The notes: generated by a model from the sequence alone, not told the origin. Shown: positions 14,006-22,781, counted from the stretch's first letter. The stretch is 47,587 nucleotides of DNA from Roseovarius sp. UBA6167 (GCA_002428225.1 DIUD01000070.1:1-47587); one strand, 5' to 3'. Program-made: numbers and translations.

Positions 14006-15091
14006 ATGGATCGCCGTTCGTTTCTGAAGAAATCCGCTTTGGGTGGCGGGGTCGCCGCCGCCAGCACACTTGCCGCACCGCTCTATGCGCAGGGCAAGCG
14101 CACGCTGACAATGGTCACCACATGGGGACGCGGCCTTGCCGGTGTTCATGACTCGGCGCAGTATTTCGCCGACATCATCCCCGCGATGTCCGATGGCAAC
14201 CTGACGGTCGATCTCAAGGCCGCAGGCGAGCTTGTCGGCGCCTTTGAGGCCTTCGATGCCGTTTCCGCCGGGCAGGCCGATCTCTATCACGGCGTCGATT
14301 ACTATTTCCTCGGTCAGCACCCGGCGCTCGCATTCTTCAGTCAGGTGCCGTTCGGAATGACTTTTCAGGAATTCAACAACTGGTTCTATCACGATGGCGG
14401 GCGCGATCTGGCCGACGAGGTATATGGCATCTTCGGCCTCAAGGCATTCCCGGCCGGCGGGACCGGGCCGCAATCGGGCGGCTGGTTCAACAAGGAAATC
14501 AACGGCCCCGAGGATTTCCAGGGCCTGAAATTCCGCATGCCCGGTCAGGGCGGTCAGGTGGTGGGCAAGTTGGGTGCCTCGGTGCAGAACCTGCCCGGCT
14601 CGGAAGTGTATCAGGCGCTCGCCTCGGGTGCGATCGACGGCACCGAATGGATCGGGCCGTGGGCGGATGAAAAGGCCGGTTTCCAGGAGATCACCAAAAT
14701 CTACTACACCGCCGGTTTCCACGAGCCGGGGCCGAACCTGAACGTCGTCGTCAACCTCGACCTCTATGAGGATCTGACTCCTGCGCAGCAGGCCATCGTC
14801 AGCATGGGTGCGCAGGCGTGCAACATCTGGACGATGTCGCTGTTCATGGCCAACAACTCGGCGGCGCTCAAGCGTCTGCAGGCCGGCGGTGTCAAGGTGA
14901 TGGAATTCTCCGACAGCATCTGGGATGCCTTCGGCGCAGCCGCCGACGAGGTCGTGAGAGAACCGATGGGCGATGACCTCTACAAGCGCTGCTACGAAAG
15001 CTACATGGATTCGATGCGCAGTTCGGCCTCCTGGGGCAGTCTTTCCGAGGGCACCTATACCGCGCAACGCAACCGCGTCGTCGGGATCTGA
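14006..15091 (+). CDS. TRAP transporter substrate-binding protein (DctP/TakP type)
   Basis: The 361-aa periplasmic protein begins with a twin-arginine signal (DRRSFLKKSALGGGVAAAS). The mature part shows the TRAP SBP fold: TMVTTWGRGLAGVHDSA, then KAAGELVGAFEAFDAVSAGQ and GLKFRMPGQGGQ, in which the Arg is the usual carboxylate anchor. EVYQALASGAIDGTEW and FHEPGPNLNVVVNLDLYEDL follow. It is closest in pattern to TakP-like proteins that bind alpha-keto acids, so a keto- or other organic acid is the likely ligand. The ATG at 14006 has GGGGAGGAA just upstream. It is the first gene of dctP-dctQ-dctM, and a strong hairpin separates it from dctQ. Confidence 0.92.
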   Translation: MDRRSFLKKSALGGGVAAASTLAAPLYAQGKRTLTMVTTWGRGLAGVHDSAQYFADIIPAMSDGNLTVDLKAAGELVGAFEAFDAVSAGQADLYHGVDYYFLGQHPALAFFSQVPFGMTFQEFNNWFYHDGGRDLADEVYGIFGLKAFPAGGTGPQSGGWFNKEINGPEDFQGLKFRMPGQGGQVVGKLGASVQNLPGSEVYQALASGAIDGTEWIGPWADEKAGFQEITKIYYTAGFHEPGPNLNVVVNLDLYEDLTPAQQAIVSMGAQACNIWTMSLFMANNSAALKRLQAGGVKVMEFSDSIWDAFGAAADEVVREPMGDDLYKRCYESYMDSMRSSASWGSLSEGTYTAQRNRVVGI

Positions 15092-15106
15092 TTCGCAACT
15101 GAACGC

Positions 15107-15128
15107 CGCCGCGCCTGTGGGCGCGGCG
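15107..15128 (+). promoter_or_regulatory. Strong hairpin between dctP and dctQ
   Basis: A perfect 9-bp GC stem (15107-15115 with 15120-15128) closes a TGTG tetraloop 16 nt after the dctP stop. There is no T-run, so it is better read as an mRNA stabiliser or partial attenuator that keeps the binding protein more abundant than the membrane subunits. Confidence 0.5.
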
Positions 15129-15181
15129 CGCAACACCCGGGGCCGGGCGGGCCGTTCGGGGATTGGTTTCGGGGGAGCGTG

Positions 15182-16117
15182 ATGGAGAACGATACCGGCG
15201 TCGGTGTGCTCGATGCAATCGCTGCGCTGGGCAGGGGACTCCTCTGGCTGGGCGAAAACGTCATCCTGAGTTTCTACAACCTCGCCTATGCGATCACCCA
15301 TCCCGCGCTCTGGCTCGACTGGTCGGACAAGGAGGCGATCATGCGGGTCGTCTATTATGGCGGGTCGGTCGAGTTCTTCTTCGTGGTATTCACGGCCTTC
15401 CTGGTGCTCACCGGCGTGGGCATGTGGCGCAACGCCTTTCTCTGGGGTTGCGTGCGGGTGCTCGAGGGGTTTGCCAACACCGTCGGCCGCTTCGCCGCCT
15501 GGGCAGGGCTGATCATGGTGCTGCAACAGATCCTGATCGTGTTCGTCCAGCGCATCTTTGCCCGGTCCGACATCGTGATTGGCCTGGGCATCCCGCTGCA
15601 ATTCGACATCAGCTGGTGGTCGGAGGAACTCAAGCTCTACAATGCCATGGTTGTCGCGCTGTGCTGCACCTACACCTTCGTTCAGGGCGGGCATGTGCGG
15701 GTCGATCTGATCTATGCGCAGGTCAGCCATCGCAGCAGGCGCATGATCGACATGGTGGGCAGCCTTGTCTTCATGATGCCGATGGCGGTGCTCATCTGGA
15801 TGTATGGCTGGTTCTTCCTCTGGCGGCATCTGATCGTGCCCAAGCCTTCGGCCTCGGAATCGCTCGAGCGTCTGTTGATGAAGGCGCGCGCGCTGCGCTG
15901 GAATGTCGAGACCATCAGTTTCAGTCCGAACGGTTTCAACGGCTATTTCCTGTTCAAGGTGCTGCTGGTGTTGTTTGCAGGCATGGTCTTTCTGCACGCG
16001 ATGGCGTTTTTCTGGCGGTCCTGGCTGGAATGGAAGGAAGGGCCGGAAAGCGCCGACAGATACCTCGACCGCGACACGCTGGGCGCGGGCGAAGAAGCCT
16101 ATGAAGGCACGCATTAA
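15182..16117 (+). CDS. TRAP transporter small membrane subunit (DctQ type)
   Basis: At 311 aa this DctQ-type subunit is much longer than the usual ~160-200 aa. It has about five or six hydrophobic segments, including VEFFFVVFTAFLVLTGVGMW, LIMVLQQILIVFVQRIF, SLVFMMPMAVLIWMYGWFF and FLFKVLLVLFAGMVFLHAMA. The core GGHVRVDLIYAQVS matches the conserved DctQ motif. It pairs with DctM in the inner membrane. The ATG at 15182 has GGGGGAG upstream. It is followed by dctM after 14 nt, clearly one operon. Confidence 0.88.
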   Translation: MENDTGVGVLDAIAALGRGLLWLGENVILSFYNLAYAITHPALWLDWSDKEAIMRVVYYGGSVEFFFVVFTAFLVLTGVGMWRNAFLWGCVRVLEGFANTVGRFAAWAGLIMVLQQILIVFVQRIFARSDIVIGLGIPLQFDISWWSEELKLYNAMVVALCCTYTFVQGGHVRVDLIYAQVSHRSRRMIDMVGSLVFMMPMAVLIWMYGWFFLWRHLIVPKPSASESLERLLMKARALRWNVETISFSPNGFNGYFLFKVLLVLFAGMVFLHAMAFFWRSWLEWKEGPESADRYLDRDTLGAGEEAYEGTH

Positions 16118-16131
16118 GGGGGCGGGGATCC

Positions 16132-18486
16132 ATGCTGTTCGGACTTGACGGGGTCGAGGTCGGCCTGATCATCGTCTTCCTGTGCCTTTTCGGGGGCATT
16201 CTTTCCGGCTTTCCGGTGGCCTTCGCCATCGGCGGCGCGGGGGTGATCTCTTTCGGGATCATTGCCGGGCTCGACAGTGCGGGGCTGCTGATCCACCAGG
16301 CCATCGACACATCGAGCGAGGCCTACAGGACAATGCTGGGCACTGGCGTGCGGGCCGATTCCATCTCGATTTTCCGATATCCCGACCTGCCGCGCACGGG
16401 CGTGCCGGTGTTTCCGCAGGGATGGGAGACGGCGCTCGACCGCAACGTGTCGTTCATCGTCAACCGCATCAACGAGCGGGTGCTGGCGGGCGCGGCGCTG
16501 GAGACGCTGCTGGCCGTGCTCATGTTCGTGATGATGGGCATCACGCTGGAGCGATCGAAGATCGCCAATGAGCTGCTCACGACCATGGCGCGGGTGTTCG
16601 GCCCGCTTCCGGGCGGCCTCGCGGTGTCGGTCGTGGTGGTGGGCGCGTTTCTCGCCGCCTCCACGGGTATTGTCGGCGCGACAGTGGTGACGATGGGCCT
16701 GCTGAGTCTGCCCACAATGTTGCGCAACGGCTATTCCCCGCAACTGGCCACCGGCGTGATCGCGGCGTCGGGCACGCTGGGGCAGATCATCCCGCCCTCG
16801 ATCGTGATCGTGCTTCTGGGCACGCTGGCGGGCGATCTCTATTCGGTCGCACAGGAAAACCGCGCGATCGCTGCGGGCTGCTCCGATGCGCTCACCTACC
16901 TGGGGACGCCTGCGGTGGTGTCGGTGGGCACGTTGTTCCAGGCGGCCCTTCTGCCCGGCATCCTGCTGGCGCTGCTCTATGCGCTCTATGCCTTCGGCTA
17001 TGCGCTTTTCAATCCGTCCAAGGCGCCGGCGGTGCAGCTGGCGGGCGTGGCGGGCGGCGAGGTCATCACCCGGCGCGACAGCTTTACCTGGTTTCTCGGC
17101 GTGCCTGTGGCGCTGATTGCAGGGGTGATGGTTCTGGCGCAGGTCAATATCGTCGGCCCGCAGGACCTGACCGTCAGCAGCTTTACCGATCAGGGGCAGT
17201 CGGCCTCGCTGCGCACCAATGTCAGCCCGCAATGCCGGGCATCCATGATCGAGCTGCACGGCCAGGAGGCATGGGATCGCGCGGTGAGCGAGCAGGCGGC
17301 GATCGACGCGGCGGGCGGCGCGGTGGGCAGCGTGCGCCTCAGCCCCGACGAAATCGCCGAACTGCGCATCGAAAAAGAGGCCGCCGCCGCCCCCATCGGC
17401 ACCGGCGTCGCGACGCTCATGGTCCTGTTCGGCCTCATCCTCGCGGTGGCGCGCGGCGTTGCGCCTTCGGCAGATCCGCGCCCGCTGCTGATCGGGGCAG
17501 TGGGGATCGTGCTGGGGCTTGTGGCCGATATCGCCTTGATCGGGCCTTCGACCTCGTCGGGCGCGACATGGCTCATCCTCGCCATCCCCTACGCGCTCGT
17601 GCTCTACGGGGCGGCCCACGGCGCGAGGCGCCTGGCCGCGAACGAGCTGATCCGCGTGGTCTTTCCGCCGCTGGTCCTCATTGTGGCGGTGCTCGGCTCG
17701 ATCCTGGGCGGAATCACCAACCCGACACCCGCCGCGGCGCTCGGGGCGGGCGGGGCGCTCATGTTGGCGGCCTATCGCAAGCTGCGCGATCAGGACCGCT
17801 CGCCCCGGGTGATCCTCTTTTCGACGCTGGCCATCGTTGTGGCCATCCTCATCGGCATCAATTTTGATCTCAGGATCAGTCAGCCGGATGTGGGTCTTGA
17901 ATCCTGGGTGGCCTTCGTCTTTGCCTATATCGCCTATCTCTATGCGTTTTTCGGGCTGCTCTTTGCCTGCTGGGTGTTGTTCGCGGGCGGAGTGCTGACG
18001 CCGGTCGTGCGCGAGACGGCAAAGGTCACGAGCATGGTGTTTACCATTCTCATCGGCTCGCAGCTTCTCAATCTGGTGGTGATCTCCTTCGGCGGCGAGC
18101 ATTACATCCAGGATTTCCTGATGTCGTTCGATAACGAGTTCAAGGTCTTCCTGATCGTGATGCTGGTGCTCTTCATCCTCGGCTTCGTGCTCGATTTTCT
18201 GGAGATCATCTATATCGTGATCCCGATCGTCGGCCCGGTGATCTATGGCGGCAGTTTTGACCCCAAATGGGTGACGATCATGATCGCGGTCAACCTTCAG
18301 ACGTCCTTTCTGACGCCGCCCTTCGGCTTTGCGCTGTTCTATCTGCGCGGGGTGGCGCCGAAGGGGGTGACGACCGGGCATATCTACAAGGGCGTGCTAC
18401 CCTTCGTGCTGATCCAGGTTCTGGGGCTCGCGCTCTTGTGGTTCTTCCCCGGAATCGTGACGATATTGCCCGACCTGATGGGGTGA
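16132..18486 (+). CDS. TRAP transporter large membrane subunit (DctM type), enlarged
   Basis: The 784-aa permease subunit carries the sodium-coupled transport pathway. DctM landmarks are present: FPVAFAIGGAGV, then ASTGIVGATVVTMGLLSLPTML, GVIAASGTLGQIIPPSIVIV and, near the end, LQTSFLTPPFGFALFYLRGVAP. Ordinary DctM is about 430 aa. The extra length comes from a soluble insert after the second helix (about 60-110), a second hydrophilic insert (about 343-420, with SPDEIAELRIEKEAA) and several added helices in the middle. Similar enlarged subunits go with TakP-like systems in marine alphaproteobacteria, which agrees with the binding protein here. A weak stem-loop follows the stop. Confidence 0.9.
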   Translation: MLFGLDGVEVGLIIVFLCLFGGILSGFPVAFAIGGAGVISFGIIAGLDSAGLLIHQAIDTSSEAYRTMLGTGVRADSISIFRYPDLPRTGVPVFPQGWETALDRNVSFIVNRINERVLAGAALETLLAVLMFVMMGITLERSKIANELLTTMARVFGPLPGGLAVSVVVVGAFLAASTGIVGATVVTMGLLSLPTMLRNGYSPQLATGVIAASGTLGQIIPPSIVIVLLGTLAGDLYSVAQENRAIAAGCSDALTYLGTPAVVSVGTLFQAALLPGILLALLYALYAFGYALFNPSKAPAVQLAGVAGGEVITRRDSFTWFLGVPVALIAGVMVLAQVNIVGPQDLTVSSFTDQGQSASLRTNVSPQCRASMIELHGQEAWDRAVSEQAAIDAAGGAVGSVRLSPDEIAELRIEKEAAAAPIGTGVATLMVLFGLILAVARGVAPSADPRPLLIGAVGIVLGLVADIALIGPSTSSGATWLILAIPYALVLYGAAHGARRLAANELIRVVFPPLVLIVAVLGSILGGITNPTPAAALGAGGALMLAAYRKLRDQDRSPRVILFSTLAIVVAILIGINFDLRISQPDVGLESWVAFVFAYIAYLYAFFGLLFACWVLFAGGVLTPVVRETAKVTSMVFTILIGSQLLNLVVISFGGEHYIQDFLMSFDNEFKVFLIVMLVLFILGFVLDFLEIIYIVIPIVGPVIYGGSFDPKWVTIMIAVNLQTSFLTPPFGFALFYLRGVAPKGVTTGHIYKGVLPFVLIQVLGLALLWFFPGIVTILPDLMG

Positions 18487-18498
18487 GGGGGCGCGGGA

Positions 18499-18519
18499 GT
18501 CAGGCGGTTTCAGCCTGAC
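18499..18519 (+). terminator. Stem-loop after dctM
   Basis: A perfect 7-bp stem GTCAGGC / GCCTGAC with a 7-nt loop lies 13 nt after the dctM stop. It lacks a T-run, so termination may need Rho. Confidence 0.45.
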
Positions 18520-18586
18520 GCGGTCGGCCGGGGCGGCGCGCGATCACCTCAAAGACCTCTGGATGACAACGATGATCCCAACGGCC

Positions 18587-18727
18587 CTATGAATTGACCG
18601 CTTTGGCATATTCTCGGTCACTGATAGAACCGACGCGTTCCTGATCGTTTGCGAAGAAGTTCCACGCGTCACAGCATCGCGCAACGATGTCGTCATAGGT
18701 ACGTGTTCCATCCCTGATGATCACATT
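18587..18727 (-). mobile_element. IS630-like transposase C-terminal remnant
   Basis: The frame ends with TRTYDDIVARCCDAWNFFANDQ followed by ERVGSISDREYAKAVNS. This resembles the C-terminal tail of IS630-type transposases (YDxIVxxCCxAWN...RIxSI). The catalytic DDE part is absent and no inverted repeats were recognised, so this is a dead fragment. Confidence 0.5.
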
Positions 18728-18813
18728 TCCCCTCGGCGATCTGCCCTGTTTATGGCGAGATCGGTTCTGAGGGAGTGCGGCGGAACAGAAAACAGTCCGG
18801 GGGGCTGCCGAAA

Positions 18814-19061
18814 TCACCGCAAACGAACGGCATGGTCGAGCGCTTCAACGGCCGCATCTAGGAGGTGCTGCAAAGCCACCACTTCCGATCCGGCGAGGAG
18901 TTGGAGACCACGCTGCACCGCTAAGTCTGGCTCTACAACCAACAGCTTCTCAATCAGCCTTGGGCAGCAAGACGCCCTTTCTGGCGATGAAGGAATGGCA
19001 CAAACTCAAGCCGCAGCTGTTCAGGAAAACGCCATACCATCTGCCGGGATGTGACAGCTAA
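18814..19061 (+). mobile_element. IS481-like transposase C-terminal remnant
   Basis: Read rightward it gives SPQTNGMVERFNGRI-stop-EVLQSHHFRSGEELETTLHR-stop-VWLYNQQLLNQ. After a frameshift near 18960 it continues SKTPFLAMKEWHKLKPQL and ends PYHLPGCDS. This is the rve/DDE integrase-core tail of IS481-family transposases, including the catalytic Glu region (MVERFNGRI). Two in-frame stops and a frameshift make it non-functional. Confidence 0.75.
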
Positions 19062-19146
19062 ATAGCGAGGCTGAGATTTTTCAAGGCCAGATCGTGTGCT
19101 GGATGGGGTCGCCGCGTACATTGATCCGAAATTTGGCTCCAAATCC

Positions 19147-19206
19147 ACTTGCGGACCCGTTTTATGGCAATTGCGGACCAAAACCTGTCAATTGCGGCAA
19201 GTTTGT
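19147..19206. repeat. TTGCGG(AC) repeats, probable IS-end scar
   Basis: TTGCGGACC occurs at about 19149 and 19175, with ATTGCGGCAA and the inverted form TTTGTCCGCA near 19191-19210. Clustered direct and inverted copies like this resemble the terminal repeats of an IS21-type element. No transposase of that type is present. The rest of 19062-19234 shows no gene. Confidence 0.3.
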
Positions 19207-19234
19207 CCGCAGGTGACAGATGCCGTTGCGGCGC

Positions 19235-20110
19235 TCAGAACCACTGCCCCGGCTCCATCAATCCCAGATCGAGAAGTTGCCGCGAATGCCACTCGAAAGG
19301 CACCGAGTTGCGCCATTTGAAGCTGTGGATGCCGAAGGTCGAGCCGGGGTTGCGCTTGAGCGCCTTGGCGGTGCGGAACGAGACCAGCGCGGCGGTCAGG
19401 TTGTTGTGCCAGGGACAGGCATAGGTGTTGTATTCCTCGTCCGAAAACGTGTCATCGTCGCGCAGGCGCAGCCCCGGCGCGGCGCGGAACAGCGATATAC
19501 GGTCGATCTTGCGCCGGTTGGCCGGGATGTGCTCTTCAAAGCGCCAGCGCAGTCCGCCGAAGAAATCGAGCTGCCGCTCCCTTGGGTGGTTGTGGTTGTC
19601 GGGATCGGGACGACCGAGCGCATAGTAGCCCGAGCGGTCGATATGCGCCTCTTTCAGGCAGACCGCGTTGGGATGGCGCTCGAGATCGGGCGCATAGAGG
19701 TCGATCACATAGGTGAGCATCGCGTCGCGGCGCTCTTCGGCGTGGAAGGCCAGCAATTCGCCCACGCTGCGCGCCTCGCAGAACGGGTAGAACAGGTATT
19801 CGGCGTTGTAGCAGTAAAACAGCCAGAGGCCGGGGGCCTTGTCGATCACCGCGTTGACGGTCTCGCTCACGCGCGCGCCCGCCGCGAGATCGTGGCGGAT
19901 GCGGGTGATCCGGGTATCGGCGGCCAACTCATCGGCCACGCCAAAGGCGTCGGGCGCGAGGAACAGCACAGACTTGAAGCCCAGGTCGAGATGGTGGCGC
20001 AGCGTCGAATCGATCTCGGTTTCGTCCTCGGCAAAGATCATCGCCACCGGCCCCCGGGCCAGCGCCTTGCCCGGTTTTGCGAGAAACGCCCAGAGTGTCG
20101 GTGCCGTCAC
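19235..20110 (-). CDS. Glycosyltransferase-like protein of unknown specificity
   Basis: The 291-aa cytoplasmic protein resembles a family of glycosyltransferase 2-like proteins found beside miaB in Rhodobacteraceae. Conserved-looking blocks include LWLFYCYNAEYLFYPFCE, then EERRDAMLTYVIDLYAPDLE, RQLDFFGGLRWRFEEH and CPWHNNLTAALVSFRTAKAL, with FEWHSRQLLDLGLMEPGQW at the C-terminus. No classical DxD is obvious apart from VIDLYAPD. The GTG at 20110 is favoured as start because an AGGA lies about ten bases upstream and the sequence after it (TAPTLWAFLAKPG) looks like the natural N-terminus. It is divergent from miaB. The function is inferred only from resemblance. Confidence 0.65.
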   Translation of the reverse strand: MTAPTLWAFLAKPGKALARGPVAMIFAEDETEIDSTLRHHLDLGFKSVLFLAPDAFGVADELAADTRITRIRHDLAAGARVSETVNAVIDKAPGLWLFYCYNAEYLFYPFCEARSVGELLAFHAEERRDAMLTYVIDLYAPDLERHPNAVCLKEAHIDRSGYYALGRPDPDNHNHPRERQLDFFGGLRWRFEEHIPANRRKIDRISLFRAAPGLRLRDDDTFSDEEYNTYACPWHNNLTAALVSFRTAKALKRNPGSTFGIHSFKWRNSVPFEWHSRQLLDLGLMEPGQWF

Positions 20111-20222
20111 TTTTTCTGTCCTGTCCGGTTTGCCGCAGACTCGCCAAAACCGCCGGGCATTGCAAGAGGGGGGTGGCTTGATATAGGCAGACACCTTGAA
20201 TACTCAGCCGGGAGGCGGGCGC

Positions 20223-21548
20223 ATGGCGGCTCCGAAGAAGCTCTACATCAAGACCTATGGCTGTCAGATGAACGTCTATGACAGCGAGCGCATGGCCGAG
20301 GCCATGGGCGGCGCGGGCTATGTCACCACCGACGATGCGGCGCAGGCCGACATGATCCTGCTCAACACCTGCCATATCCGCGAGAAGGCCGCCGAGAAGG
20401 TCTATTCCGAACTGGGCCGGTTTCGCGCGCTCAAGGAGGCAAGGCCCGATCTCAAGATCGGCGTGGCGGGCTGCGTGGCGCAGGCCGAGGGCGAGGAGAT
20501 CATGCGCCGCCAGCCGCTGGTGGATCTGGTGGTGGGACCGCAGAGCTATCACCGGCTGCCGCAGATGGAGGCGCGGGTGCGCGAGGGGGGCAGGGCGCTC
20601 GACACCGATTTTCCGCTCGATGACAAGTTCGACACGCTGCGCCATCGCCCCAGGGCACGGCGCGGCCCGACGGCGTTTCTGACCGTGCAGGAGGGCTGCG
20701 ACAAGTTCTGTGCCTTTTGCGTGGTGCCCTATACGCGCGGGGCCGAGGTGAGCCGCCCGGCCGCGCGCGTGCTGGAGGAGGCGCGCGACCTGGTGGAGCG
20801 CGGGGTGCGCGAGATCACGCTGCTGGGCCAGAACGTCAACGCCTATCACGGACCCGGAGAGGGTGGCGACTGGTCGCTTGCGCGGCTCATCCGGGCGCTG
20901 AGTGACATCGACGGGCTGGAGCGTATCCGCTTCACGACCTCGCACCCCAACGACATGAGCGACGATCTGATTGCGGCGCACGGGGACTGCGCCAAGCTGA
21001 TGCCCTATCTGCACCTGCCGGTGCAGTCCGGTTCCGACCGCATCCTCAAGCGGATGAACCGCAAGCATACCGCCGAGGGCTATCTGCGGCTGATCGAGCG
21101 CATCCGCGCGGCGCGGCCCGATATCCTGATCTCGGGCGATTTCATCGTGGGTTTTCCCGAGGAGACCGAGGCCGATTTTCAGGCCACGCTCGACCTGATC
21201 GAGGCGGTCGGTTACGGGCAGGCGTTTTCGTTCAAGTATTCCACCCGCCCCGGCACCCCGGCGGCCGAGCGCCCGCAGGTCGATGAGGCGGTGAAAACCG
21301 AGCGTCTTTACCGCTTGCAGGATCTCGTCACCCGCCAGCAACGCGCCGTTCAGCAGGCAATGGTGGGCCGAGTGGTGGGGGTTCTCTTCGAGAGGCCCGG
21401 GCGGCTGCCGGGCCAGATGGTGGGCAAATCCGACCATCTTCACGCGGTGCATGTGGCAGATAGCGGCCTGGGCGTGGGCGACCTGGCGCGGGTGGAGATT
21501 GTCGAAAGCGGGCCGAATTCACTTGCCGGCCGTATTCGCGCCGCCTGA
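20223..21548 (+). CDS. miaB: tRNA-2-methylthio-N6-dimethylallyladenosine synthase MiaB
   Basis: The 441-aa radical-SAM methylthiotransferase modifies A37 of tRNAs reading UNN codons. The N-terminal UPF0004 domain holds the three auxiliary-cluster cysteines Cys14 (YGCQMN), Cys50 (NTCHIR) and Cys84 (AGCVAQ). The radical-SAM cluster is Cys159/163/166 in EGCDKFCAFCVVPYTRG, and a C-terminal TRAM domain (about 375-440) binds RNA. The ATG at 20223 follows GGGAGG by seven bases; a TTG extension to 20196 is rejected. It lies divergent from the glycosyltransferase-like gene. Confidence 0.96.
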   Translation: MAAPKKLYIKTYGCQMNVYDSERMAEAMGGAGYVTTDDAAQADMILLNTCHIREKAAEKVYSELGRFRALKEARPDLKIGVAGCVAQAEGEEIMRRQPLVDLVVGPQSYHRLPQMEARVREGGRALDTDFPLDDKFDTLRHRPRARRGPTAFLTVQEGCDKFCAFCVVPYTRGAEVSRPAARVLEEARDLVERGVREITLLGQNVNAYHGPGEGGDWSLARLIRALSDIDGLERIRFTTSHPNDMSDDLIAAHGDCAKLMPYLHLPVQSGSDRILKRMNRKHTAEGYLRLIERIRAARPDILISGDFIVGFPEETEADFQATLDLIEAVGYGQAFSFKYSTRPGTPAAERPQVDEAVKTERLYRLQDLVTRQQRAVQQAMVGRVVGVLFERPGRLPGQMVGKSDHLHAVHVADSGLGVGDLARVEIVESGPNSLAGRIRAA

Positions 21549-21741
21549 GCGCGCCAGGACGGGGCGAATTCGCGTCATGTCGGGATTGTTTCGTGTTGCG
21601 CGACAATATCGGTCGGATTTTTCTTCACTTCGATGAAAAATTTGTTAATTTAGAGACGCATTTAAGATAAGTTGATGCGGTGAATGTCATAAAGTGCCAG
21701 ATTTGGGGGCAAGGACTGTGGATGAAATAGGTTCAGGAATT

Positions 21742-22311
21742 ATGCGTAAACTCGCGGGGTGCGCCGTGATCGGCGTGCTGGCGCTATTGGTGGATGTCAG
21801 CACGGTTCAGGCACAGGAGGCAGGGCAACAGGCGGGGCAACGCATCGTCAAGGGCGAGCGTTATATCCCGGCGATCTGGGTGGACCCGGATGGTTGCGAG
21901 CATTGGGTGATGGATGATGGGGCCGAAGGTTTCATGAGCCCGCACCTGACGCGGGAGGGGCTGCCGGTCTGTCGCGAGGTGGAGCTTTGCAACCTGACCC
22001 CAAGTGATCAGATGTTCGCGACCGACAGCGCCAGCATCACTCCGGCAGGCGCACAGGGCTTGCGCGAATTCTTCCGGAACGCCGACGCGGCATCCTTTAC
22101 CATCATCGGCCACACCGACAGTCGCGGCGCGGACCAATACAACCTGCGTCTGTCGCTGGATCGCGCCAACGCTGTGGCAGAGATCGCTCGCAGCGAGGGG
22201 GCGCGTATCGAGGATGTGCGCGGTCATGGCGAACGGATGCCAAAGGCGTCGAACGATACCGCCGAAGGCATGGCGCAGAACCGCCGTGTCGAAATCATGT
22301 GCCGGCGCTGA
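21742..22311 (+). CDS. OmpA-like protein with a DPxGCxHW motif domain
   Basis: The 189-aa exported protein has a signal peptide (MRKLAGCAVIGVLALLVDVS, cleavage near VQAQ). The middle contains IWVDPDGCEHWVMDDG and a second Cys at PVC; the C-terminal half is an OmpA/MotB peptidoglycan-binding domain (FTIIGHTDSRGADQYNLRLS with RRVEIMC at the end). It probably anchors to the cell wall in the periplasm. The ATG at 21742 has AGGA five bases upstream; upstream frame is rejected. The next gene (14 nt on) repeats the DPxGCxHW module in a lipoprotein, so the two likely work together. An AT-rich region with a possible promoter (TTGTTA...TAAGAT) lies 75-100 bp upstream. Confidence 0.85.
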   Translation: MRKLAGCAVIGVLALLVDVSTVQAQEAGQQAGQRIVKGERYIPAIWVDPDGCEHWVMDDGAEGFMSPHLTREGLPVCREVELCNLTPSDQMFATDSASITPAGAQGLREFFRNADAASFTIIGHTDSRGADQYNLRLSLDRANAVAEIARSEGARIEDVRGHGERMPKASNDTAEGMAQNRRVEIMCRR

Positions 22312-22324
22312 GGGGGAACGGAAA

Positions 22325-22630
22325 ATGAGAAAGATCAGATTTGCAGCTTTGCTCCCCGTTATCGGTCTGCTTGCCGGATGTGTGCACGGCGCCGTCGGCG
22401 CCGACAAGGGCCGCGACCTGGGCACCGACCGAAAGGACCTCAACCAGCTTCGAGCCGGCATCTGGGTCGATCCCAACGGCTGCGATCACTGGATCATCGA
22501 CGATGGCATGGAGGGGTATCTTACGCCGCGCATCGACCGGTCCGGCGTTCCGGTCTGCTCGGGCATCGCGCCGCCGACCGTGGCCACCGGACCGTTCAAG
22601 AGCGGTAGCCGTGTGCCTGACATCCTGTGA
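22325..22630 (+). CDS. Small lipoprotein sharing the DPxGCxHW motif
   Basis: The 101-aa product begins with a lipoprotein signal (MRKIRFAALLPVIGLLAGC) whose lipobox LLAGC places the acylated Cys at residue 19. The mature part contains IWVDPNGCDHWIIDDGMEGY and ends the module at VPVC. Over about 33 residues this matches the module of the preceding OmpA-like protein, with all signature residues kept. A ribosome site (GAGGGGGAA) precedes the ATG. The gene forms a pair with the OmpA-like one and is followed by a strong terminator. No named family is recognised. Confidence 0.78.
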   Translation: MRKIRFAALLPVIGLLAGCVHGAVGADKGRDLGTDRKDLNQLRAGIWVDPNGCDHWIIDDGMEGYLTPRIDRSGVPVCSGIAPPTVATGPFKSGSRVPDIL

Positions 22631-22659
22631 AATCGTCTCAACCGGGAATGTGGATTTGC

Positions 22660-22690
22660 GGGGCGCATGATTGGCGCCCCGTTTCTTTTT
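22660..22690 (+). terminator. Intrinsic terminator after the lipoprotein gene
   Basis: Perfect arms GGGGCGC (22660-22666) and GCGCCCC (22674-22680) with a 7-nt loop, followed by GTTTCTTTTT. It closes the OmpA-like/lipoprotein pair and separates it from phoH. Confidence 0.85.
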
Positions 22691-22781
22691 CGACAACCCG
22701 CGGGTTTTTCCCCTCCCGTGCTTGCGCGTGGCGGCGCAACTTGGCACTGTGAGGCCAGGCATCCGATACCGGGAGATTTGT

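Noticed and set aside
13931..18381. Very long open frames (727 and 755 codons) opposite the TRAP operon
   Set aside because: They mirror the codon pattern of the well-supported TRAP genes, are rich in His, Arg and Gln with no domain, and lack ribosome sites. Long antisense frames are expected in DNA this GC-rich.
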